Below, piece after piece: positions 8,429-15,056 of a stretch of DNA of 64,000 nt. Under the pieces are notes generated by a model. The model saw only the letters and a list, made by a program, of their open reading frames with translations. It ran no database searches and had not been told where the DNA came from. The position numbers and the translations under genes were made by a program. Numbering within the stretch: the stretch's first letter is position 1; each line of letters opens with the position of its first letter. This stretch comes from Caulobacter segnis (GTDB taxonomy: Bacteria; Pseudomonadota; Alphaproteobacteria; Caulobacterales; Caulobacteraceae): positions 31,219 to 95,218 of the forward strand of contig NZ_QFQZ01000006.1 of assembly GCF_003243465.1 (NCBI RefSeq), written 5' to 3'.

Positions 8429-10675
8429 ATGAGCATCCACCGGAACAAGCCCGGCGTCTTCGCACGCCTGCTCACCCTGGCCATGGCGATCGTGATCGGC
8501 GTGGGTGGGGTCACGCCCGCGTTTGCCCAGGCCATTGATCCCATGGCGCGCGGGGCAGCGGTCTACGCCGCCCGGCCGCCGATCGTCTCGGTGACGGCGA
8601 CAGCGGCCCAGCCTTTGGCGACGGCGACCGACACCCTTGTCTCGCTCAACAAGACCACGATCAACCCGGCGAACTTGACCGTCAGCAGCTCGCCGGCGTT
8701 CGTAACGATCCCGACCGACGGCGTCTATGCCGTGCGGGGCACCGTGTCGTTCGCCACGAACGGTACGGGCGCGCGTGCGGCCAAGATCGTCTCGGTCAAC
8801 GCCTCAGGCGCTGTGACCAAAGTCCACAAGGCCGTCACGCTGGACGCTTCGGCGGCTAATCCGGTGACGATCTCGCTGTCGGCGACAGTCGTGCTGATCC
8901 AAGGCGAGAATGTCGGCCTGGTCGTCAATCAGACCAGCGGCGGCTCGCTGAACACCGTCGCTGGCGCGACGCTGGATATCGAGCGCCGGATCGAAGCGGC
9001 GGCCGAAAGCCTGGTGGTTCCCGGTCCCTTCGCCACCCTGGCCCGCGCGCTGCTGAGCAAGCAAGCGTCGGCGCAGCCGATCGGGCAGATGGCCAGCCCG
9101 CCGACCTACAGCATCGGCGCGGCCAACGCCGTTTCGACGCTGACCGGTGCGGCGACCACGGCGCCGAACGTGCTGGCGACCCTGAGCAGCACGGCGGTCG
9201 TCACGGGCTCTATCCCGGCGGCGGCGACGTCCACGGCGTCGACGATCAGCGGCTATGTCTTCACGCCGGGCGGAACGATCACCGGATCCTGGGCGGTCGG
9301 CCAGGTGCTGTCTGGCTCCGGCGTCACGGCCGGAACCCTGATCGCCAAGGACAATGGAAACGGCACCTATCAGGTCGACAAGTCCCAGAGCGTGGCGTCG
9401 ACCGCGATCAAGGCGCTCGGCAACGTCCTGATCGTCACCAACATGTTCTCCGGCGCGAACACCCTGGTCGGTGGTGTCGGTCTTTCGGGCAACGGCACGA
9501 CGACCGGAACCCATATCCTGGCGCAGATCTCCACGTCGAACGGAGACGCGCCGGGCAATCGCGGGACCTATCTCGTCAGCATCCAGCAGGATGTGGCGTC
9601 GGGCAGCATCACGGCCTCCACGCCGAACCCGATCCTCGTCGATCGAGGCGGCAAGCGCAGCGCGACCAGCGGGGCGACCGGCCAATATATCTCGCAGGCA
9701 AACCTTTCCGCCTCGCAGACGGCGAACAACGGCTGGGGCATCCGCTTCACCGTCACCGGATCCGCCTTCGACCTGGCGGTCGGCACCTTCCAGAACGGCC
9801 AGGGCACGCGCCTGAAGTGCGACGGCAAATGGGCCGACACCGGAAAGCGCGTCATCCCGGATTCGTCGAACATCTTCTATCAGAAGTGGGATTTCGGCAC
9901 GTCGGCGACCCGTGTCTGTGAGATCTGGTTCGACAAGGACGTCTATTTCCGCGGGCTGAACGTCAACGCCGGCGGCTCCATCACGTCGGGCGCCTTCCCG
10001 GCCGGCTCGATCACCGCTTATTTCATCGGCGAGAGCTACGCCGCCGGCGCGCTGGGGGGCGGGGCCAGCAGCAACCTGGGCTCTGAAACCAGCGGCACCG
10101 TCATCATGGGCGGCGCCTGGCCCTTCAAGATGGGCGAATACTGGGGCTGGGAAAACGTCGTCACGGCCGCCAACGGCGGCACGGGCTTCCTGGTCAACGG
10201 GACGACCCGCAAGTACATCGAGCGGCGCAACGATCCCAAGCGGATTGGGACGCCCGACGTCATCGTCATCGCCACGCCGATCAACGACTGGCTTAACCGG
10301 ACGGCGGGCGGCGACGGCGGCACGGCGACCTCGGCCGCCCTGCTGCAGGCGGCCGTGACGGCCGAAATCGCGGCGATGCGGGCCGACTATCCGAACGCCC
10401 TGATCCTGGTGTTCGGTCCCTGGCGCGGCAAGGGCGATCCGACCGGATCGACCTATTACGACGCCACACAGGCGGCGACCCTGGCGGCCGGGCAGAACGA
10501 TCCGGGCGTGATCTATATCGACAACCAAGGCTGGCAGAACGCCGGTAACGACGCCCTCTATATGGACGTCGACAACACCCACCCGACCACGGCCGGGCAA
10601 ACCTATCTCGGCTACGAGAAGGCCGGTCCTGCCCTGGTCTCGCCGCTCAAGGCGCTGTCGAAGACGTCGAACTAG
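8429..10675 (+). CDS. Exported fibre-like protein with SGNH/GDSL hydrolase domain
   Basis: 748 residues. The N-terminus (FARLLTLAMAIVIGVGG...AFAQA) is a typical cleavable signal peptide. Residues 40-200 resemble C1q/TNF-like or beta-sandwich fibre modules (TDGVYAVRGTVSFATNGTGA). Residues 200-410 are Thr/Gly-rich shaft sequence. From about 510 the SGNH-hydrolase blocks appear: AYFIGESYAAG near 530 (nucleophile Ser), VIATPINDW near 613 (Asn of block III) and DVDNTHPTTAG near 715 (Asp and His of the triad). Such domains remove acetyl or acyl groups from surface glycans. It ends the fibre part of the operon. Substrate is unknown; capsule, O-antigen or holdfast-type glycans are possibilities by inference. 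Confidence 0.75.
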   Translation: MSIHRNKPGVFARLLTLAMAIVIGVGGVTPAFAQAIDPMARGAAVYAARPPIVSVTATAAQPLATATDTLVSLNKTTINPANLTVSSSPAFVTIPTDGVYAVRGTVSFATNGTGARAAKIVSVNASGAVTKVHKAVTLDASAANPVTISLSATVVLIQGENVGLVVNQTSGGSLNTVAGATLDIERRIEAAAESLVVPGPFATLARALLSKQASAQPIGQMASPPTYSIGAANAVSTLTGAATTAPNVLATLSSTAVVTGSIPAAATSTASTISGYVFTPGGTITGSWAVGQVLSGSGVTAGTLIAKDNGNGTYQVDKSQSVASTAIKALGNVLIVTNMFSGANTLVGGVGLSGNGTTTGTHILAQISTSNGDAPGNRGTYLVSIQQDVASGSITASTPNPILVDRGGKRSATSGATGQYISQANLSASQTANNGWGIRFTVTGSAFDLAVGTFQNGQGTRLKCDGKWADTGKRVIPDSSNIFYQKWDFGTSATRVCEIWFDKDVYFRGLNVNAGGSITSGAFPAGSITAYFIGESYAAGALGGGASSNLGSETSGTVIMGGAWPFKMGEYWGWENVVTAANGGTGFLVNGTTRKYIERRNDPKRIGTPDVIVIATPINDWLNRTAGGDGGTATSAALLQAAVTAEIAAMRADYPNALILVFGPWRGKGDPTGSTYYDATQAATLAAGQNDPGVIYIDNQGWQNAGNDALYMDVDNTHPTTAGQTYLGYEKAGPALVSPLKALSKTSN

Positions 10676-10750
10676 ACGAGCAGGGCCCGGCCGGCGTCTC
10701 GCCGCGCCGGGCCCCAACACATTTCATCATCCTCAAGGAGACGGTCCGCC

Positions 10751-11119
10751 ATGGACGACAAGCACCGGCTGCACGCAGCGGCCGTGGGCCTCATCGTGTC
10801 CGCCCTCTGGGCCGGTTTCGCGATGGTGGCCTTTATCTTCGGCGAGCCGCCGCCCGGACGACGCAAGGTCATTCAGGTGGCGTGCGAGAAGATCCTCACC
10901 GTCCTGGCGGTCACCTTCGCCGCGCCGATCGCCGCGCCCTGGGCGGCCGATCTGGTCAATTGGGCGCTTGGCCTGGTTCCGATCAAGATCGGCTTCAAGG
11001 TCGACCAGCTTACCGCCGTGGCGCTGCTGGCCAGCCTGACGGTGCTGCTGATCGCCAATCCGGACGCGCGGGCTCGCGTCTTTGCCTGGCTGAAGGGCAA
11101 AGTGGGAGTGACGCCATGA
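10751..11119 (+). CDS. Small membrane protein, holin candidate
   Basis: 122 residues with AAGGAG upstream. Hydrophobic segments lie at about residues 8-30 (VGLIVSALWAGFAMVAFIF), 47-65 and 88-103, with charged loops between them. A basic tail ends in AWLKGKVGV. Three transmembrane spans, small size and position one gene before the endolysin fit a class I-like phage holin. The stop overlaps the next gene by ATGA, so the two membrane proteins are translationally coupled. No specific holin family motif is recognised. Confidence 0.6.
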   Translation: MDDKHRLHAAAVGLIVSALWAGFAMVAFIFGEPPPGRRKVIQVACEKILTVLAVTFAAPIAAPWAADLVNWALGLVPIKIGFKVDQLTAVALLASLTVLLIANPDARARVFAWLKGKVGVTP

Positions 11120-11427
11120 GCGGCTTTCTCCACGTCCTGAGCGTCGGACTGGCGATGGTCGCAGTCGGGACGTTCCTCATGTCGGCGTTCCTGCTTGGTG
11201 TCGACGCCAAGGGCTGGCGCAACGCGCCCGTCTGGCTTCGCCAGGTCCTGCACCTGCTGGCGGTGTTCTGGCTGGCGGCCGGCTTTGTGGCCATGCGCTA
11301 CCCGGCCGCCGTCATCACGCCCGTCACCATCTGCGCGGTTGTGATCTTCGCACTTGGCGGCTTCGCCCTGCTGGCCTGGCTGATCAAGCACCGGCCGGCG
11401 CGCCACGGCGCCGACCTTCGCCGCTGA
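11116..11427 (+). CDS. Second small membrane protein of the lysis block
   Basis: 103 residues opening at the ATG inside the previous stop (ATGA). Three hydrophobic spans are visible: residues about 4-28 (VLSVGLAMVAVGTFLMSAFL), 40-60 and 68-92 (PVTICAVVIFALGGFALLAW), ending in a basic tail (KHRPARHGADLRR). It could be the second holin subunit, an antiholin or a superinfection-exclusion membrane protein. It lies immediately before the endolysin. The coupled pair suggests equimolar production. No family assignment can be made. Confidence 0.6.
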   Translation: MSGFLHVLSVGLAMVAVGTFLMSAFLLGVDAKGWRNAPVWLRQVLHLLAVFWLAAGFVAMRYPAAVITPVTICAVVIFALGGFALLAWLIKHRPARHGADLRR

Positions 11428-11476
11428 GCGGCGCGGCGCGCGAAACTGGTTCGCCGCCCCAATCAAGGACATCGCC

Positions 11477-11905
11477 ATGAATGCACCGCTGGGACCGATC
11501 CGGTTCCTGACTATTCACTGCGCCGCCACGCCGGAAGGCCGCGACGTCTCGCCCGACGATATCGCCCGCTGGGACATCGACCGCTTCGGCCAAGAAAGCT
11601 ATCACCTGATCGTCACGCTGGACGGCGAGATCCATCGCCGTCTGCCCGACACGGTCAAGGGCGCGCACGTCGCCAAGGCCAACAGCGGCAATATCGGCGT
11701 CTGCTACGTCGGCGGCCTGGCCAAGGACGGCAAGACGCCCAAGGACACCCGCACCGACCTGCAGCGCGCCGCCCTGGCGCAGATCGTCCACGACTACCGC
11801 GAGCGCGTGCCGAACCTGATCGTGCGCGGTCACCGGGATTGGCCGGGCGTGGCCAAGGCCTGCCCGAGCTTCGACGTTGCGCCGTGGCTGAAGTCGCTGG
11901 GTTGA
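11477..11905 (+). CDS. N-acetylmuramoyl-L-alanine amidase, phage endolysin
   Basis: 142 residues, the length of T7-lysozyme-type Amidase_2 enzymes. The first zinc ligand is the His of FLTIHCAATPEG. The segment SYHLIVTLDGEIHRRLPD carries the usual YH motif. A further conserved block is HVAKANSGNIGVCYVGGL. The end GHRDWPGVAKACPSFDV supplies the second His and the Cys zinc ligand, as in T7 lysozyme. The enzyme cuts the bond between MurNAc and L-Ala of peptidoglycan at host lysis. There is no signal peptide, so it needs the upstream membrane proteins for release. A GC-rich stem-loop follows 6 bp after the stop. Confidence 0.92.
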   Translation: MNAPLGPIRFLTIHCAATPEGRDVSPDDIARWDIDRFGQESYHLIVTLDGEIHRRLPDTVKGAHVAKANSGNIGVCYVGGLAKDGKTPKDTRTDLQRAALAQIVHDYRERVPNLIVRGHRDWPGVAKACPSFDVAPWLKSLG

Positions 11906-11912
11906 CGTGAAG

Positions 11913-11941
11913 AGGCCCCGGCCTGTCACGAGCCGGGGCCT
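11913..11941 (+). terminator. GC-rich stem-loop after endolysin gene
   Basis: AGGCCCCGGC and GCCGGGGCCT form a perfect 10-bp stem around a 9-base loop, directly after the endolysin stop. Only a weak T-run follows, so it may be an attenuator rather than a full intrinsic terminator. Confidence 0.6.
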
Positions 11942-12075
11942 ATTGACCGCCGTCAGTCGGGGGGCGTTTGGCGGTCGATCGGAAAACGCCCTCGTTGGGG
12001 AATGGTTCCCGCGCATCTGCGCCTTATCAACCGCGCCGGCCGGTCGCCGGCAAATCTCCCGTGCTGGAGGCTCCC

Positions 12076-12600
12076 ATGAAATCCCTAATGTCGTGCCTCG
12101 CCCTGTTGGGCGTGGCGGCGATCCTGACCGCGTGCGTGGCGCTGCCGTCGAAAGACGACATCGCCCAGGCCGTGACCGCGCCCGGCGTCGACGCCGCGGC
12201 GGCCAATTTCGAAACGGCGGTCGCCGTGCTGGCCAGCTCGATCGCCATCGCGGTCGACGATCCCGACGCCGGCGTCGACGAGGCAAAGCTGGCCAAGGCG
12301 GTGCGCAAGGCCGCGGACGCCCTGGACGAGGCGCGGGTGGTGTTCGACGCCCGCAGCGGCGATCCCGGCGGGCTGATCGACAAGGCGTTCGGCGCGCTGG
12401 GCGAGGCCGTCCCGATGACCGCGAGCCCGCGAATCCGGTTCGCCCTGTCGGTCGCGCGCGGCGCCGGGCAAGTCTATGCCGGCAGGCTGCATCTGGTCGG
12501 CGCGCCCGCCGCGCCGTCGGAACGGCTGAAGGCCTCGCGCGAGGACGCCGACCGGGCCATCGCGGGCTTGCTCGCCCGCCTCCCGCCGCCCGAAACCTGA
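12076..12600 (+). CDS. Prophage lipoprotein, possible spanin-like
   Basis: 174 residues from the ATG at 12076, preceded by GGAGG (12066-12070). The N-terminus MKSLMSCLALLGVAAILTAC contains a lipobox (LTAC), so the mature protein starts at Cys20 and is lipid-anchored. The rest is Ala/Asp-rich and helical (DEAKLAKAVRKAADALDEAR). Lipoproteins after an endolysin are often outer-membrane spanins in Gram-negative phages, but this one is longer than typical Rz1-type spanins and no inner-membrane partner is obvious. It could also be a lysogeny-expressed lipoprotein. A strong terminator follows. Confidence 0.65.
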   Translation: MKSLMSCLALLGVAAILTACVALPSKDDIAQAVTAPGVDAAAANFETAVAVLASSIAIAVDDPDAGVDEAKLAKAVRKAADALDEARVVFDARSGDPGGLIDKAFGALGEAVPMTASPRIRFALSVARGAGQVYAGRLHLVGAPAAPSERLKASREDADRAIAGLLARLPPPET

Positions 12601-12656
12601 CGCCTCGGCCTGACGCCTGACCGCTCGCCCGCTCGCGGGCTCGAGCGCACAACGAC

Positions 12657-12690
12657 AAAGCCCCGCCGGCTCGCGCTGGCGGGGCTTTTT
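12657..12690 (+). terminator. Rho-independent terminator ending the lysis operon
   Basis: AGCCCCGCC and GGCGGGGCT form a 9-bp GC stem with a 10-base loop followed by TTTTT. This is the best intrinsic terminator of the prophage block and marks the end of the tail-lysis transcript. Confidence 0.85.
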
Positions 12691-12727
12691 GCTATGGTCC
12701 AGGCGGGAGAACCGAAGGGGCGCGGGC

Positions 12728-12964
12728 ATGAGCGGCAAATGGCCGGACGGGGGAGAGCAGCCGCTGACGCGGCGAGAGCGGCTGATCATGGGCGCGGTCG
12801 GGGTCGTGCTGGTCGCCGCCCTGGTCGGCCTGATGCTGCTGGCCGCGCTTTCGCTGATGGGCCGGCGTCCGACTCCTGTGGCGTTCGCCGCGGTCGCCGC
12901 GATCAGCGTGTCGATAAGCCTGCTGTGGGTTCGGCCGTGGGACGGCCCGCCGTCGACGCGATAG
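12728..12964 (+). CDS. Small two-span membrane protein
   Basis: 78 residues from the ATG at 12728, with AAGGGG 8 bases upstream. After a charged N-terminus (GGEQPLTRRERL) come two hydrophobic helices at about residues 20-43 (MGAVGVVLVAALVGLMLLAAL) and 51-68 (VAFAAVAAISVSISLLW). It follows the lysis-operon terminator, so it has its own promoter. Unknown function; a prophage membrane cargo gene is likely. The next small gene begins 8 bp after its stop. Confidence 0.5.
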   Translation: MSGKWPDGGEQPLTRRERLIMGAVGVVLVAALVGLMLLAALSLMGRRPTPVAFAAVAAISVSISLLWVRPWDGPPSTR

Positions 12965-12972
12965 CATCCGCC

Positions 12973-13194
12973 ATGGACGAGTTGGAAAAGCGCCTCGCGG
13001 CCCTGGAGTTGGTCGTCATCGAGCTTGGGGCCTGGCTGGACCCGGCCGCCATCGACGACGCCATGCGCTCTATCGCCGCCGGTATCGAGACCGGATGCGA
13101 CGAGGAGCGGGAGATCCGCCGCCAGGCGCTGCACCTGCTCCAGGACGCCCGCCGCCGGTTCGAGCCGCCGGCGGCCGGCGTCGTCATCACCTAG
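12973..13194 (+). CDS. Small helical acidic protein
   Basis: 73 residues from an ATG 8 bp after the preceding stop. It is mostly helical and heptad-like (MDELEKRLAALELVVIELGA), with conserved-looking acidic clusters (GCDEEREIRRQALHLLQ). There is no signal peptide. Its stop overlaps the stop of the convergent SRAP gene by 4 bp. No family is recognised. Pairing with the small membrane protein suggests a two-gene unit. Confidence 0.5.
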   Translation: MDELEKRLAALELVVIELGAWLDPAAIDDAMRSIAAGIETGCDEEREIRRQALHLLQDARRRFEPPAAGVVIT

Positions 13195-13958
13195 AGCGGC
13201 GTCTCTTCGGGTTCCTTCGGCGGGTCTTGCTTCACGCCGACGCCGCGATTGACGATCACCAGGGCGTCGTCGGCAAGCGGTCGCTGCAGAGCCTTGGCCT
13301 CGTCCCAGGGCGCCCGCATCCAGACGTCGCGCTCTTCGGCCGTCGTCAGGATCACCGGCATGGCCTTGTCGTGGACGGCGCCGACGACACTGTTCGCCGA
13401 GGTGGTCAGGAAGGCATAGAGATCGCAGGTGACTTCGCCCTCGCTGGCCTTGCGAACGCAGGTCCAGGCCGGTTGATGAACCCCGGCGAAGAAGGCGAGC
13501 GGGCGTTCCTCGTTCAGCGCGAACCAGACGTTTTCACCCGGAACCCCGCCGACCTGGTTCGGCTCGGCGAAGGCGGTCAACGGCACAAGACAGCGATGTT
13601 CCGGCGTCAGCCAGCGCCGCCAGTGCGGGCTGTCGGTCTTGCGGACGTTGGTCACGCCGCGATCGGGTTCGGCCTTGATCAGCTCGCCCAGGCGCGCGTC
13701 GTCGATGACGTGGCCTTTCTTGCGAAGCGCCTCGGCCCGCTTCTCGGCCGCCTGGCGCTGGACGAAGAACGGCGAAGGCATCCCCCAGCGCGCCATGGCG
13801 AGCTCTAGCCCCGACCCGTCGGCCGCCTGGCGCACGATCGGCGCGGCCATGTCCGGAAAGATGCCGGGCAGGGGCGGCATGTTGCCGACCCGGTCCATGG
13901 CGCGCGTCGCCGCCAGAATCTCGGCTTGCCCGCGGCGCTGGCTGTAGAGGTTGCACAC
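13191..13958 (-). CDS. yedK: SRAP/YedK-type abasic-site protein
   Basis: 255 residues. The start is the GTG at 13958, which puts Cys at position 2 (MCNLYSQRRGQAEI), as this family requires after Met removal. Further family residues are present: TNVRKT (Asn region), the Glu of PLTAFAEPNQ, and the His of VGAVHDKAMPVIL. SRAP (HMCES/YedK) proteins crosslink to abasic sites in single-stranded DNA through Cys2 and protect them. Bacterial copies are often on mobile DNA. It reads against the prophage operon, with a downstream hypothetical gene in the same direction. Function is from family knowledge. Confidence 0.9.
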   Translation of the reverse strand: MCNLYSQRRGQAEILAATRAMDRVGNMPPLPGIFPDMAAPIVRQAADGSGLELAMARWGMPSPFFVQRQAAEKRAEALRKKGHVIDDARLGELIKAEPDRGVTNVRKTDSPHWRRWLTPEHRCLVPLTAFAEPNQVGGVPGENVWFALNEERPLAFFAGVHQPAWTCVRKASEGEVTCDLYAFLTTSANSVVGAVHDKAMPVILTTAEERDVWMRAPWDEAKALQRPLADDALVIVNRGVGVKQDPPKEPEETPL

Positions 13959-13962
13959 CGCC

Positions 13963-14358
13963 TCAGCCTTTCAACCAAAGCTCGACAGTCCAGCAGTCCC
14001 CGGCCGGATCGTCGCCGACCAGCTGGCGCGCTTCGACGTGTTCGACCGACGGGTGCGCCGCCCAGAAATCGCGGTCGGTCTTCCATTCGCCGGAGAGGGT
14101 CATGTCGGGCGCGCGGGCCGGACGCTGCGTCGCCGCCGCGTCCGGCGCGTCCAGAGTCGCCAGCCATAGACGCACGGTCGCGGTGTCGCCGTTGGGTTCC
14201 GCCGTCTCTATTGCTTGCGAGACGAGGGGATGACGCGTCCAAAAGCCGTGCGGCGCCCGCGTCCCGGTGGCGACAAGCGCCGCGCCATCCTCGTAGAACC
14301 GGCGAACCTCGCCCGTCGCCTCGTCAACGGTGCGCCAGGTGAAGGGCTCTGCAGTCAT
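13963..14358 (-). CDS. Hypothetical 131-residue protein
   Basis: Two in-frame ATGs occur (14370 and 14358). The second has GGAGA six bases upstream and is preferred. The sequence is mixed alpha/beta with aromatic and acidic residues (EPFTWRTVDEATGEVRRFYE; later FWAAHPSVEHVEARQLVGDD), and the C-terminus ends TVELWLKG. No signal peptide or membrane segment is present. It lies 4 bp upstream of the SRAP gene on the same strand, so the two form an operon. A product family is not recognised. Confidence 0.6.
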   Translation of the reverse strand: MTAEPFTWRTVDEATGEVRRFYEDGAALVATGTRAPHGFWTRHPLVSQAIETAEPNGDTATVRLWLATLDAPDAAATQRPARAPDMTLSGEWKTDRDFWAAHPSVEHVEARQLVGDDPAGDCWTVELWLKG

Positions 14359-14402
14359 CTGGGTCTCCATGGGCGGAACCTATCGGCGCTGCTGGCCGGC
14401 GC

Positions 14403-14783
14403 CTAGGCCGCCTTGTGGGTTGGTCGGGCTTCCCAGCGCGCCACGGTCTTGAGGATGCCGACATCCATCGCCGACACCTCTACGCTCGCGGCGGGAATGC
14501 CGTTGCATCCGTACTGAACCTTTGAGCACTTGAACACGCCGCGCGCGAACAGGCGCTCGATCGAGACGTCACCCATCGCGCTCTTCGCCAGCCCGCTCAG
14601 CGCCAGCATCGTCGAGACCCCGCACTTCGGACAGCTGACCGTGACCCGCCAGTCGAGGTCATGACAGGTTCGCAGCGTGATTCGATGGGCCGTGACGGGC
14701 CACATCAGGCGCAGGTTCTCACGCGCAAACAGGCGCGTTGGGCCAACATGGCGATTTCTCCGATGTTCCGGAAGTGTTCTCAT
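14403..14783 (-). CDS. Hypothetical protein with zinc-ribbon-like cysteines
   Basis: 126 residues. A core of cysteines (SCPKCG near residue 50 and FKCSKVQYGCNG near residue 85) resembles a split zinc ribbon. The N-terminal 26 residues are basic (MRTLPEHRRNRHVGPTRL) and may be untranslated if the ATG at 14705 is used instead. The C-terminal helix is SAMDVGILKTVARWEAR. It sits next to the tRNA-Gly at the right edge of the prophage. No family is recognised. Codon use resembles its neighbours. Confidence 0.5.
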   Translation of the reverse strand: MRTLPEHRRNRHVGPTRLFARENLRLMWPVTAHRITLRTCHDLDWRVTVSCPKCGVSTMLALSGLAKSAMGDVSIERLFARGVFKCSKVQYGCNGIPAASVEVSAMDVGILKTVARWEARPTHKAA

Positions 14784-14900
14784 CCAGCATGGGGAGGCGA
14801 GTCAAGGCGACTCACGTACGAAGTGGGAACGCGCCGCCCAACTCGCTCCCAACTCCGTCTTGGAGAGCGCCGAATGGTATAGCTAAGTCATTGAATTTGC

Positions 14901-14975
14901 TGGAGCGGGCGGGGGGAATCGAACCCCCGACATTCAGCTTGGGAAGCTGACGTTCTACCTCTGAACTACGCCCGC
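14901..14975 (-). tRNA. tRNA-Gly(CCC)
   Basis: Reading the minus strand, GCGGGCG pairs with CGCCCGC as a 7-bp acceptor, and CCA is encoded. The anticodon stem TCAGC/GCTGA encloses the loop TTCCCAA, giving anticodon CCC. The T-arm has GGGTTCGAATCCC. Its 3' end faces the prophage block, so the 3' half is a candidate attachment site. Confidence 0.95.
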
Positions 14976-15056
14976 TCAGGGGACGAACCGTTTAGCCCGG
15001 CTCGGGGCGGTACTCAAGCGCTGGCGCGACTTGATTTCACGATAGCGCGCGCGCTC

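Noticed and set aside
8804..10720. Long minus-strand open frame opposite the SGNH protein
   Set aside because: The composition is Arg/Gly/Ala-rich and it overlaps a convincing gene with catalytic motifs on the plus strand.
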